From SM23-32 sp964434535 (lineage in GTDB: Bacteria; Planctomycetota; Brocadiia; SM23-32): a stretch of 19,620 nt of DNA. Below the pieces are notes generated by a model. It was not told where the DNA came from. It made no database searches and saw only the letters and a program-made list of their open reading frames with translations. The stretch spans positions 1-19,620 of the forward strand of contig CAYSWA010000043.1 in assembly GCA_964434535.1 (NCBI GenBank). The letters run 5' to 3'. A program made the position numbers and the translations under genes. This document shows positions 1 through 6,870 of the stretch, in pieces; position 1 is the first letter of the stretch; each line of letters starts with the position of its first letter.

Positions 1-173
1 CGGGTCGGCGAGCAGACGGGGCAGGCGGCGTAGGCGTCGGTGAAGCGCATGCCCTCGGCGGCGAGGCGGTCCAGGTTCGGCGTCTGGTAGAACTGGCTGC
101 CGTAGCAGCCGAGGTCCCGCCAGCCGAGGTCGTCGATGAGGATCAGGACGAAGTTGGGAGCGGGCTTCGCCAC
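1..173 (-). CDS. Sulfatase (arylsulfatase family), N-terminal part, cut by window edge
   Basis: Only the first 57 complete codons are present; the gene runs off the left edge. The protein begins VAKPAPNFVLILIDDLGW, the classic sulfatase opening in which the two Asp residues (14 and 15) bind the active-site calcium. The typical TPNLDRLAAEG stretch follows at residues 31-41. The fragment ends in CSPTR, the C-x-P-x-R signature whose Cys54 is converted to formylglycine, the catalytic nucleophile for sulfate-ester hydrolysis. The GTG start at 173 is chosen because a purine-rich AAGGGGGGAG lies just upstream and the protein opens exactly where family members do. No signal peptide is visible, so this copy may be cytoplasmic, or exported with a different start. 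The substrate cannot be told from this fragment. It lies 86 bases downstream of a small gene on the same strand and may be co-transcribed with it. Confidence 0.9.
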   Translation of the reverse strand, partial: MAKPAPNFVLILIDDLGWRDLGCYGSQFYQTPNLDRLAAEGMRFTDAYAACPVCSPT

Positions 174-200
174 GGGCGGCTCCCCCCTTGCGCCAAGTCA

Positions 201-227
201 CGAGGCGGACCTTCGGGGCCCGCCTCG
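201..227. repeat. 8-bp inverted repeat between two minus-strand genes
   Basis: CGAGGCGG at 201-208 is perfectly complementary to CCGCCTCG at 220-227. Inside it, CC-TTCG-GG forms a short second stem with a UUCG-type loop when read on the plus strand. It lies in the 86-base gap between the small protein gene and the sulfatase. No run of T follows on the minus strand, so it is not a standard rho-independent terminator. It may be a processing or partial-termination hairpin. Confidence 0.45.
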
Positions 228-259
228 CAGCGATTCACGTCCTGTCGGCGGTGCGGCGC

Positions 260-604
260 CTACTCGATTCGGACGCTCAGCGTCTTGTTGCGCTCGTTGA
301 TGTTGATCAGCTCGCCCGTGGCGCCCTCTTCGATCATCTCGACGATGAGGGCGGGGTCAAGGCTCCCGAGCTTGCCCTCGGGCACCATGCGCAGGCCCGC
401 CTCGGCGAGGGCGACCGGGATGCGCAGGTTGATGTAGGACTCCTCGCCGGTGTCCTCCAAGATGGCGTTGTGGTCGACGATGGTGATGCACAGGTACCTT
501 CTCTCGGCCACAGTTGCTCCTCTCCTCTCTGCTCGGGGCGCCGGCTCCGGTTCGGGCTCCGGGACGTCGGACACTTCGAATGTCTCCAGGCCTTCGTCGC
601 TCAT
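260..604 (-). CDS. Small protein resembling the C-terminal module of YvlB/SHOCT-like proteins
   Basis: This gene encodes 114 residues from the ATG at 604, which has a strong GGGAGGT ribosome-binding site four bases upstream. The first 32 residues are an acidic, proline-rich linker with a PEPEPEPAP run. The rest looks like a compact alpha/beta domain: a strand RYLCITIVD, then INLRIPVALAEAGLRM, a loop, IEEGATGELININE and a final strand LSVRIE. From memory this layout (strand, RIPLxLxxAGxxxxP, IxxGAxGxLVDIxD, VRIxxE) matches the C-terminal part of YvlB-like and SHOCT-like domain proteins of unknown biochemical function. No signal peptide or membrane segment is seen. A second in-frame start, GTG at 511, has its own AGGAG and would give the 83-residue domain alone. 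Transcription should start near 660 from the promoter at 668-695. The family assignment is tentative. Confidence 0.7.
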   Translation of the reverse strand: MSDEGLETFEVSDVPEPEPEPAPRAERRGATVAERRYLCITIVDHNAILEDTGEESYINLRIPVALAEAGLRMVPEGKLGSLDPALIVEMIEEGATGELININERNKTLSVRIE

Positions 605-667
605 ACGCACCTCCCGTCTGGATGGTCAACATCCGGTGGGCCGGTTCCCCCGGACGTTCCACATCTG

Positions 668-695
668 GTTATAGCGCAAGCCGCCCCCGTGTCAA
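668..695 (-). promoter_or_regulatory. Sigma-70-type promoter for the small protein gene
   Basis: On the minus strand TTGACA (690-695) is separated by 16 bases from TATAAC (668-673). The -35 box is a perfect consensus match. Transcription would start near 660, leaving about 55 bases before the ATG at 604. It is divergent from, and close to, the promoter at 743-771. Confidence 0.75.
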
Positions 696-742
696 ACGAA
701 ACACCGTTTTCCCGGCGCGGCGCGGCGGGCGGGGCGCGCCGG

Positions 743-771
743 TTGAACTCGGGCCGAAGGGTCCGTAGAAT
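743..771 (+). promoter_or_regulatory. Sigma-70-type promoter for the LOG-family gene
   Basis: TTGAAC (743-748), a 17-base spacer and TAGAAT (766-771) match the sigma-70 consensus well in otherwise very GC-rich DNA. The predicted start near 778 lies 41 bases before the ATG at 819. Confidence 0.65.
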
Positions 772-818
772 CGACGAGCGGTCGTTCGCCTTCGCTCACT
801 GCACGCAGAGGCACTCCG

Positions 819-1583
819 ATGGACGAGAAGCCCCGCAGCCCCGGCCCCCGTCGCGGCGGGCGGCACCCGATGGCCCGCACGAGCATCCAGGACGACTTCG
901 AGCTGCTCGACGCCTCGCGCCAGACGCGCGAGTTCACCGCCACCGACACCTGGCGCGTCTTCCGCATCATGAGCGAGTTCGTGGAGGGCTTCGAGACCCT
1001 CTCGAAGCTCGGCCCGGCGGTCTCGATCTTCGGCGGCGCCCGCGCCAGCCGCTCCGACCCCTACTACGAGGAGGCCCGGCGCACGGCGCGGCTCTTCGCG
1101 GAGAACGACTTCGCCGTGGTCACCGGCGGCGGGCCGGGCATCATGGAGGCGGCCAACCGCGGCGCCCAGGAGGGCGGCGGCCTCTCGGTCGGGCTCAACA
1201 TCGACCTGCCCCACGAGCAGCGCCCGAACGACTACCTGGACCTGTTCCTGAACTTCCACTACTTCTTCGTGCGCAAGGTCATGTTCCTGAAGTACTCCAT
1301 CGGGTTCGTCCTCTTCCCCGGGGGGTTCGGGACCATGGACGAGCTGTTCGAGGCCCTCACCCTGGTGCAGACCGAGCGCAACGAGCACTTCGGCGTCGTC
1401 CTGTTCGGCTCCGAGTACTGGGGGCCCGTGCGCCGGTGGCTGCGCGAGGAGATACTGCCGCGCGGCTACATCGCCCCCAAGGACGCCGAGCTGATGGTCG
1501 TGACCGACGAGCCGGGGGAGGCCCTCGACCACATCCGCGCCCAGCTCCACCGCGTCGCCTCCAACGGCGGCGAGAGGGGGTAG
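819..1583 (+). CDS. LOG-family nucleoside 5'-monophosphate phosphoribohydrolase
   Basis: This 254-residue protein belongs to the LOG family, long mislabelled 'lysine decarboxylase'. Studied members cleave the base from AMP or cytokinin nucleoside monophosphates, giving ribose 5-phosphate. Both signatures are clear: GGGPGIMEAANRGA near residues 102-115 and PGGFGTMDEL near 167-176, which form the Rossmann-type phosphate-binding site and supply the catalytic Arg/Glu region. The N-terminal 45 residues are charged and family-variable. The ATG at 819 is taken as the start; an in-frame ATG at 870 (MARTSIQDDF) is possible because neither has a strong ribosome-binding site. The gene has its own promoter and stands alone between a divergent gene and cmk, so context does not show whether the substrate is a cytokinin or a common nucleotide. 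The family is certain; the exact reaction is inferred. Confidence 0.9.
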   Translation: MDEKPRSPGPRRGGRHPMARTSIQDDFELLDASRQTREFTATDTWRVFRIMSEFVEGFETLSKLGPAVSIFGGARASRSDPYYEEARRTARLFAENDFAVVTGGGPGIMEAANRGAQEGGGLSVGLNIDLPHEQRPNDYLDLFLNFHYFFVRKVMFLKYSIGFVLFPGGFGTMDELFEALTLVQTERNEHFGVVLFGSEYWGPVRRWLREEILPRGYIAPKDAELMVVTDEPGEALDHIRAQLHRVASNGGERG

Positions 1584-1668
1584 AGGAGCGCCGGCGGCGT
1601 TGCGCCCTCGTCGTCCTCGGCCTTTGACCTCGCCGCCCAACCCGCGGTCGCCGGCCCGGCTGCGCCGG

Positions 1669-1697
1669 TTGCGCATCCGCCCCTCCTTTGATATAGT
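1669..1697 (+). promoter_or_regulatory. Sigma-70-type promoter for cmk
   Basis: TTGCGC (1669-1674), a 17-base spacer and TATAGT (1692-1697). The predicted transcription start near 1704 lies after the upstream in-frame ATG at 1701, which supports choosing the TTG start at 1794 for cmk. Confidence 0.6.
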
Positions 1698-1793
1698 GGG
1701 GTGCACTGCGCAGAGGGCGCTCCCCGTGCGCGAGGCCACGGGCCGGCCGTTCCGCGCGTGCCTGGGCTCCGAACCGGACGGGGAGACCGTGCC

Positions 1794-2471
1794 TTGATCA
1801 TTACAGTGGACGGCCCCGCCGCCGCCGGCAAGAGCACCGTGGCGCGCCGCCTGGCCCGCCGGCTCGGTTTTCGGTACCTCGATACCGGGGCCATGTACCG
1901 GGCGCTGACGTGGAAGGCGCTCCAGCGCGGGGCGGACATGAACGACCCGCAGGAGCTGGCCCGGATGGCCCGCCGCGCCGAGCTGGAGCTGCGCCCCGAC
2001 GGCGAGGAGCTGCGCGCCTTCTGCGACGGGCGGGACGTGACCGGCGAGATCCGCACGCCCGAGGTGACGCGCAACGTGCGCCGCGTGGCCGACGAGCCGG
2101 CCGTGCGGCGGGTGATGCGCGGCATGCAGCGGGAGTTCGCGCGGCGCCACGACCTGGTGGCCGAAGGACGCGACCAGGGCACGGAGGTCTTCCCGGAGGC
2201 CGAGGTGAAGTTCTACCTCGACGCCTCGGTGCGCGAGCGCGCCGAGCGACGCCGCAGGGACCTGGAGGCCGCCGGCCGCCCGGCGCCGCTCGATGAGGTG
2301 CTCCGCCAGGTCGAGGAGCGCGACAAGCAGGACCGCTCACGTCCCGTCGGCGCCCTGCGCCGGCAGGAGGACATGGTTTTCATTGACAGTACGAACTTGT
2401 CGGCCGACCAGGTGGTGGAGGTGATGATGGCCGAGGTAGAACGCCGCCGCCCGCTGCCCGGCCGGCAGTAG
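1794..2471 (+). CDS. cmk: Cytidylate kinase
   Basis: This cytoplasmic enzyme transfers phosphate from ATP to CMP or dCMP in pyrimidine nucleotide synthesis. The start is a TTG at 1794, giving 225 residues, the usual Cmk length. It is preceded by GGGGAG about eight bases away, and the protein opens at once with IITVDGPAAAGKST, whose P-loop is residues 7-15. LDTGAMYRA near residue 30 contacts CMP, GRDQGT sits at 125-130, and DKQDRSR followed by FIDST lies near the end. The second signature is usually GRDIGT or GRDMGT; Gln at 128 is uncommon overall, and I recall it from planctomycete sequences without being able to check. The 24-base gap to plsC and the order cmk-plsC-rpsA are found in many bacteria and suggest one operon from the promoter at 1669-1697. 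Confidence 0.95.
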   Translation: MIITVDGPAAAGKSTVARRLARRLGFRYLDTGAMYRALTWKALQRGADMNDPQELARMARRAELELRPDGEELRAFCDGRDVTGEIRTPEVTRNVRRVADEPAVRRVMRGMQREFARRHDLVAEGRDQGTEVFPEAEVKFYLDASVRERAERRRRDLEAAGRPAPLDEVLRQVEERDKQDRSRPVGALRRQEDMVFIDSTNLSADQVVEVMMAEVERRRPLPGRQ

Positions 2472-2498
2472 GCTGCTCAGAGCGCGGGCGGGTGTGCG

Positions 2499-3170
2499 AT
2501 GGCCGCATCGGTCATCCAGAAGGGCTTCTGTCGCCTTATCCAGTTGACCGTGGCCGTCCCGGCCGTGGCGTTGACCGGCGTGCGGCACTACAATACGCCG
2601 TCGGCGGAGCTGCTCGGCGGTGGGCTGCTGATCGCGGCCAATCACCAGAGCTACCTGGACCCGGTGCTGGTGGGGATAGCGTTGCCGCGCCCCATCTGCT
2701 ACCTGGCGCGCAGCAGCCTGTTCGCCGTGCCGGGATTCGGGCCGCTGATCCGGGGCCTGAAGGCGCATCCGGTCAGCCGCGGCGCCGTGGACGCCAGCGC
2801 GCTGAAGGCGACGATCCGCCTGCTGCGCGACGGCGAGGCGCTGCTGGTCTTCCCGGAGGGAACGCGCACGCGGGACGGCTCGCTGGGCACGTTCAAGCCC
2901 GGCGTGGCCTCCATCGCCATCCGATGCGGCGTGCCGCTGCTGCCGGTCTGCATCGAGGGCGCTTTCCGGTGCTGGCCGCGCTCGCGGGCGCTGCCCAGGC
3001 CGGCCAGGGCGGCCGTCGCCTACGGAGAGCCGATCCGCCCCGACGGCAGGGACGCCGGCGAGCTGACGGCGGCCATGCGTGCCCAGGTAGGGGCGCTGCG
3101 GGGCTTCCTGCGGCGCCGCCTGGCCGCGGCGGGCCGCATAGGCGAACGAGCGACCGGCGAGGTCGCATGA
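2499..3170 (+). CDS. plsC: 1-acyl-sn-glycerol-3-phosphate acyltransferase (PlsC family)
   Basis: The protein has 223 residues and belongs to the membrane-associated acyltransferases that add the second acyl chain to lysophosphatidic acid, forming phosphatidic acid for phospholipids. The catalytic H-x4-D motif is NHQSYLD (His49, Asp54). The glycerol-phosphate-binding motif is FPEGTRTRDG from residue 118. The hydrophobic N-terminal stretch around residues 10-28 (CRLIQLTVAVPAVALTGV) could anchor it to the inner face of the membrane. The C-terminal 25 residues are basic and rich in Arg and Ala. It lies between cmk and rpsA, an arrangement common in bacterial genomes. The start is the ATG at 2499, with only a weak GGGCGGG upstream. 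Acyl donor (acyl-ACP or acyl-CoA) cannot be read from sequence. Confidence 0.92.
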   Translation: MAASVIQKGFCRLIQLTVAVPAVALTGVRHYNTPSAELLGGGLLIAANHQSYLDPVLVGIALPRPICYLARSSLFAVPGFGPLIRGLKAHPVSRGAVDASALKATIRLLRDGEALLVFPEGTRTRDGSLGTFKPGVASIAIRCGVPLLPVCIEGAFRCWPRSRALPRPARAAVAYGEPIRPDGRDAGELTAAMRAQVGALRGFLRRRLAAAGRIGERATGEVA

Positions 3171-3200
3171 AGATAGAGAGAGGCAGTGAGTGGACGGGGC

Positions 3201-3223
3201 GCGGCCCGGCACCGTCGGGCCGC
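3201..3223 (+). promoter_or_regulatory. Hairpin in the rpsA leader
   Basis: GCGGCCCG (3201-3208) and CGGGCCGC (3216-3223) form a perfect 8-bp stem with a 7-base loop, 64 bases before the rpsA start. The only T run (TTTTTT, near 3261-3266) lies about 37 bases further on, so this is not a textbook terminator. A structured leader would fit autoregulation of S1 translation, which is known in E. coli but is only inferred here. Confidence 0.4.
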
Positions 3224-3286
3224 CCGACGCGCCCGCCCGGCCGTGCAGCGCGAGACTTCCTTTTTTCGAGCATCAACGGGTGAACG

Positions 3287-5449
3287 ATGAAGAGACGCGA
3301 CATCATCTCTGAGTACGAGATCGACACCGAGGCCGTCGAGCGCGAGGTCCAGGCCGCCCTGGAGGGCCTGAGCGGCGAGGAGCTGGAGAAGGACCTGGAC
3401 GAGTCCGTCAAGGACTACCACGTCAACACCATCCTCGAAGGCCGCGTGATCAGCGTCGGCAGCGACGAGGTCATGGTCGACGTGGGCTACAAGAGCGAAG
3501 GCGCGGTGCCCCTGCACGAGTGGGAGGGGCGCCAGGCCGAGGTGGGCCAGACGGTGGAGGTGCTGCTGGAGGCCGTGGAGGACGACTCCGGGCTGGTGCA
3601 GCTCTCCAAGCGCAAGGCCGACCGGATCCGCAACTGGGAACGCGTTGTCACCCATCACCAGGAAGGCGGCGTGGTCACCGGCACCGTCATGCGCAAGATC
3701 AAGGGCGGCCTGCTGGTGGACATCGGCGTGCCGGTCTTTTTGCCGGCCAGCCAGGTCGACGTGCGCCGCCCGGGCGAGATCGCGGATTTCATCGGCCACG
3801 ACCTGACCTGCCAGATCCTGAAGATCGACGAGGACCGGCGCAACATCGTCGTCTCGCGCCGCCAGCTCATCGAGGGCCAGCGCGACATCATGAAGGTGCG
3901 CCTGCTGGACGACCTGGAGAAGGGCCAGATCCGCCCCGGCAAGGTCAAGAACATCGTCGACTTCGGCGCCTTCGTGGACCTGGGCGGCATCGACGGGCTG
4001 CTCCACATCACCGACATGAGCTGGGGCCGCATCAGCCATCCCAGCGAGATGCTCGCCATCGACGACATGATCGAGGTGATGATCCTCAACGTCGACGTCG
4101 ACAAAGAGAAAGTCGCCCTCGGCTTGAAGCAGAAGACGCCGAGCCCGTGGGAGAACATCGAGGAGAAATACCCCGTCGGCTCCGAGGCCAGCGGCGAAGT
4201 GGTGAACCTGATGAGCTACGGCGCCTTCGTCAAGCTCGAAGAGGGAGTCGAGGGCCTGGTGCACATCAGCGAGATGTCGTGGACCCGCCGCATCAACCAC
4301 CCCAGCGAGGTCGTCGCCATCGGCGACATCGTCGACGTGGTCGTCCTCGGCATCAACAAGGAGAAGGAAGAGATCAGCCTCGGCATAAAGCAGACCGAGC
4401 AGAACCCCTGGGAGATGGTCCAGGAGAACTACCCGTCCGGCACCGAGGTGGTCGGCCGGGTGCGGAACCTGACCAGCTACGGCGCCTTCGTCGAGATCGA
4501 GGAGGGCATCGACGGGCTGCTGCACGTGAGCGACATGTCGTGGACACGCAAGGTCTCCCACCCCTCCGAAGTGGTGCAGAAGGGCGACACGATCAAGACG
4601 GTCGTCCTGGAGGTCGACCCCCAGAAGCGCCGCGTCGCCCTCGGGCTCAAGCAGCTCGAACCCGACCCGTGGGAGCAGGAGATCCCCTCCCGCTACCAGT
4701 CGGGCGACCTGGTGCGCGGCCGCGTGACCAAGCTGACCAACTTCGGCGCCTTCGTCGAGCTGGAAGAGGGCCTCGAAGGGCTGCTCCACGTCAGCGAGCT
4801 GAGCGAGCAGAAGATCCCCTCCCCCGAGGAGATCGTCGACGTGGGCGACGTGCTCGACGTGCGCGTGATCCGCGTCGACCCCGAGGGGCGCAAGATCGGG
4901 CTGAGCCTGCGCACCGAGGGCCCCGTCGACGAGGAGGAACAGGCCCCGCGCATCGTCATCCGCAGCGATCAGCTCGAGGAGGCCGAGAACCCCGAGCAGG
5001 TCGTCGAGGACGCGATGGAACAGGCCCCCCAGTTCGATCGCCAACCTGAGGAGGAGCCGGCCGAGCCCGAGACGGCCACCGCCAGCCTCAACATCCCCCG
5101 GCCCGAGCCGGCCGCTGAGCAGGAAGCCGAGCCGGAGCCGGCCCAGGAGGAGCCCGAGCCCGAAGCGCCGGAACCCGCCGCCGAAGCCGAGGCGGCCCTG
5201 GAGCCCGACCCCGCCGGCCCGGGCGAGGAAGAGCCGCCGCTCAAGCAGGAGACCTCGCACGTCGAGCCCGAAGAAGAGCTCCTCGACGAGGAGTCCTCCA
5301 CCGACATCGACCTGGAGCACCTGGCCAATAAAGTGGCCGGCGGCCCCGAGCCGACCGAGCCGGTCGAGGAGGCCCTGGACGCCTCCGAGTTCGCCGGCGC
5401 CGAACCGGAGGCCGAGGAAGGCGAAGAAGGGGACGAGGAGCCGGCGTAG
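3287..5449 (+). CDS. rpsA: 30S ribosomal protein S1 with long acidic C-terminal tail
   Basis: This 720-residue protein carries six S1 RNA-binding (OB-fold) domains at about residues 48-112, 129-195, 213-281, 298-367, 385-455 and 472-545. S1 binds mRNA on the small ribosomal subunit and helps it unfold and initiate. Domains 3 to 6 are the most alike, each with a (Y/F)GAFVxLEEGxxGLxHxSxMSW core; domains 1 and 2, which bind the ribosome in E. coli, are divergent as usual. The E. coli protein has about 557 residues. Here a further tail of about 170 residues, from about 547, is low-complexity, dominated by Glu, Pro and Ala, and strongly acidic to the end (EEGDEEPA), so it is probably disordered. 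The start is an ATG at 3287 followed by KRRDIISEYEID. The gene follows plsC after 116 bases and precedes a sigma-factor gene by 40 bases. Confidence 0.95.
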   Translation: MKRRDIISEYEIDTEAVEREVQAALEGLSGEELEKDLDESVKDYHVNTILEGRVISVGSDEVMVDVGYKSEGAVPLHEWEGRQAEVGQTVEVLLEAVEDDSGLVQLSKRKADRIRNWERVVTHHQEGGVVTGTVMRKIKGGLLVDIGVPVFLPASQVDVRRPGEIADFIGHDLTCQILKIDEDRRNIVVSRRQLIEGQRDIMKVRLLDDLEKGQIRPGKVKNIVDFGAFVDLGGIDGLLHITDMSWGRISHPSEMLAIDDMIEVMILNVDVDKEKVALGLKQKTPSPWENIEEKYPVGSEASGEVVNLMSYGAFVKLEEGVEGLVHISEMSWTRRINHPSEVVAIGDIVDVVVLGINKEKEEISLGIKQTEQNPWEMVQENYPSGTEVVGRVRNLTSYGAFVEIEEGIDGLLHVSDMSWTRKVSHPSEVVQKGDTIKTVVLEVDPQKRRVALGLKQLEPDPWEQEIPSRYQSGDLVRGRVTKLTNFGAFVELEEGLEGLLHVSELSEQKIPSPEEIVDVGDVLDVRVIRVDPEGRKIGLSLRTEGPVDEEEQAPRIVIRSDQLEEAENPEQVVEDAMEQAPQFDRQPEEEPAEPETATASLNIPRPEPAAEQEAEPEPAQEEPEPEAPEPAAEAEAALEPDPAGPGEEEPPLKQETSHVEPEEELLDEESSTDIDLEHLANKVAGGPEPTEPVEEALDASEFAGAEPEAEEGEEGDEEPA

Positions 5450-5489
5450 CCCGGCCCCCAGACCCGGGCCACTTCCCAGGGGGGGCAGC

Positions 5490-6326
5490 ATGCGGCGCGG
5501 AAGGGCTGACCCGGCGCTCGCCCAGTACCTGGAGGAGATCGGGCGGTTCCCCCTCCTGAGCAAGGAGCAGGAGCAGCAGCTCGCCCGCCGCATCGCCCGG
5601 GGCGACGCCGAGGCGAAGGACCGCATGGTCCAGTGCAACCTGCGCCTGGTGGCGAGCATCGCCAAGGAGTACGCCGGGCGCGGGCTCGACCTGATCGACC
5701 TGATCGAAGAGGGCAACATCGGCCTGCTCCACGCCGTCGAGCGGTTCGACCCCGAGCGCGGCTTCCGCTTCAGCACCTACGCCACCTGGTGGATCCGCAA
5801 GGCCATCCGGCGCGCGCTGAACTCCAGCGCACGCACCATCCGCATCCCTACCCACATGATCGAGACCGTGGCGAAGGCGAAGCGCGCCCAGGCCTCCCTG
5901 CGCGCCGAGCTGGGCCGCCCACCCACCATGGGCGAGGTGGCCGACCGCCTGGACCTGAGCCAGACCCGCGCCCGCCTCGTCCAGCGCGTCCTCAACACCG
6001 ACACCACCAGCATCGACCGCGCCCGGCTCACGCAGGACGCCGGCGAGGTGACCCTCTCGGCGATCCTGCGCAACCCCGAGGCCGAGCAGCCCGACGAGAG
6101 CGTCTTCGAGGAGCTGGAGCTGGAGACGCTCTCGGACCTGCTGGAGAGGATCGACGAGCGGGAGGGGCGCATCCTGGCGCTGCGCTTCGGGCTGGAGCAG
6201 GACGGCCCGAAGACCCTGCGCGAGATCGGCGAGGCGGTCGGGCTGAGCCGCGAGCGCGTCCGCCAGATCGAGAAAGAGGCCCTCCAGAAGCTCAAGCAGG
6301 CCCTCAGTGAGGCCGGCTACGGTTAG
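5490..6326 (+). CDS. RNA polymerase sigma factor, sigma-70 family, group 2 (RpoD/RpoS-like)
   Basis: The protein has 278 residues and contains sigma regions 1.2 to 4.2 but no acidic region 1.1. Region 1.2 is DPALAQYLEEIGRFPLLS near the start. Region 2 runs from about 46 to 110, with the core-binding NLRLVASIAKEYAGRGLD and the -10-melting/recognition segment FSTYATWWIRKAIRRAL. Region 3 begins RTIRIPTHMIE. The region 4.2 helix-turn-helix, TLREIGEAVGLSRERVRQIE, lies at about 244-265 and contacts the -35 element. The short length and missing 1.1 favour an alternative group-2 factor over the housekeeping sigma, though some phyla have compact primary factors. The ATG at 5490 has a strong AGGGGGGG site. 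It sits 40 bases after rpsA and 15 before apt, so it is probably in the same transcript. Confidence 0.92.
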   Translation: MRRGRADPALAQYLEEIGRFPLLSKEQEQQLARRIARGDAEAKDRMVQCNLRLVASIAKEYAGRGLDLIDLIEEGNIGLLHAVERFDPERGFRFSTYATWWIRKAIRRALNSSARTIRIPTHMIETVAKAKRAQASLRAELGRPPTMGEVADRLDLSQTRARLVQRVLNTDTTSIDRARLTQDAGEVTLSAILRNPEAEQPDESVFEELELETLSDLLERIDEREGRILALRFGLEQDGPKTLREIGEAVGLSRERVRQIEKEALQKLKQALSEAGYG

Positions 6327-6341
6327 AAAGGACGGCGAGCG

Positions 6342-6869
6342 ATGCGCCTTGAGGACCATATCCGCAGCATCCCCGACTTCCCCACCGTCGGCATCGTCTT
6401 TCGTGACATCACCCCCCTGTGCCGCGACGGGGCCGCCCTGCGCGCCGCCACCGAGGCCCTGGCCGAGCCCTTCGCCGCCGAGCAGGTCGACGCCGTCCTC
6501 GCCGCCGAGGCGCGCGGCTTCATCTTCGGCGGCGCGGTCGCCGCGCGGCTCGGAGCCGGCTTCATCCCCGTGCGCAAGCCCGGCAAGCTCCCCGCCGAGA
6601 CCGTAGAGCGCACCTACGAGCTGGAGTACGGCACCGACACCCTCTCGGTCCACCGCGACGCCATCAAGCCGGGCGACCGGGTGCTGGTGCTGGACGACCT
6701 GCTCGCCACCGGCGGCACGGTGCGCGCCTGCTGCGAGCTGGTCGAGGAGCTCGGCGGCCAGGTCGTCGCCTGCGCCTTCCTGATCGAGCTGAGCTACCTG
6801 CACGGGCGGGACAGGCTCGGCGAGCGCCGGGTCGTCTCGCTCATCGACTATCCCGCTGAGGACGCCTGA
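6342..6869 (+). CDS. apt: Adenine phosphoribosyltransferase
   Basis: This 175-residue cytoplasmic purine-salvage enzyme makes AMP from adenine and PRPP. The full family pattern is present: IPDFPTVGIVFRDITPL at the N-terminus, AAEARGFIFGGAVAARLGAGFIPVRKPGKLP in the middle (adenine recognition and flexible loop), and the PRPP-binding VLVLDDLLATGGT at residues 114-126. The end, YPAEDA, occupies the place of the usual L-x-x-Y substrate region. Length matches E. coli Apt closely. The ATG at 6342 has AAAGGA ten bases upstream. It is 15 bases after the sigma-factor gene and its stop is one base before the next GTG, which indicates translational coupling. Confidence 0.96.
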   Translation: MRLEDHIRSIPDFPTVGIVFRDITPLCRDGAALRAATEALAEPFAAEQVDAVLAAEARGFIFGGAVAARLGAGFIPVRKPGKLPAETVERTYELEYGTDTLSVHRDAIKPGDRVLVLDDLLATGGTVRACCELVEELGGQVVACAFLIELSYLHGRDRLGERRVVSLIDYPAEDA

Positions 6870-6870
6870 A

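Noticed and set aside
1701..1793. ATG at 1701 as the cmk start
   Set aside because: It lies before the predicted transcription start (about 1704) and adds 31 residues without family similarity; TTG at 1794 gives the normal length.
669..2150. Open frames of about 480-490 codons on both strands around the LOG and cmk genes (also 188-1627 plus)
   Set aside because: They are shadows of the LOG-family and cmk genes, lack domains and cross the divergent promoters.
3020..5776. Open frame of 918 codons on the minus strand opposite rpsA
   Set aside because: It mirrors the S1 gene, is dominated by Leu, Gly, Asp and Ala runs, shows no domain, and overlaps the well-supported rpsA along its full length. 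Long antisense frames are expected at this GC content.
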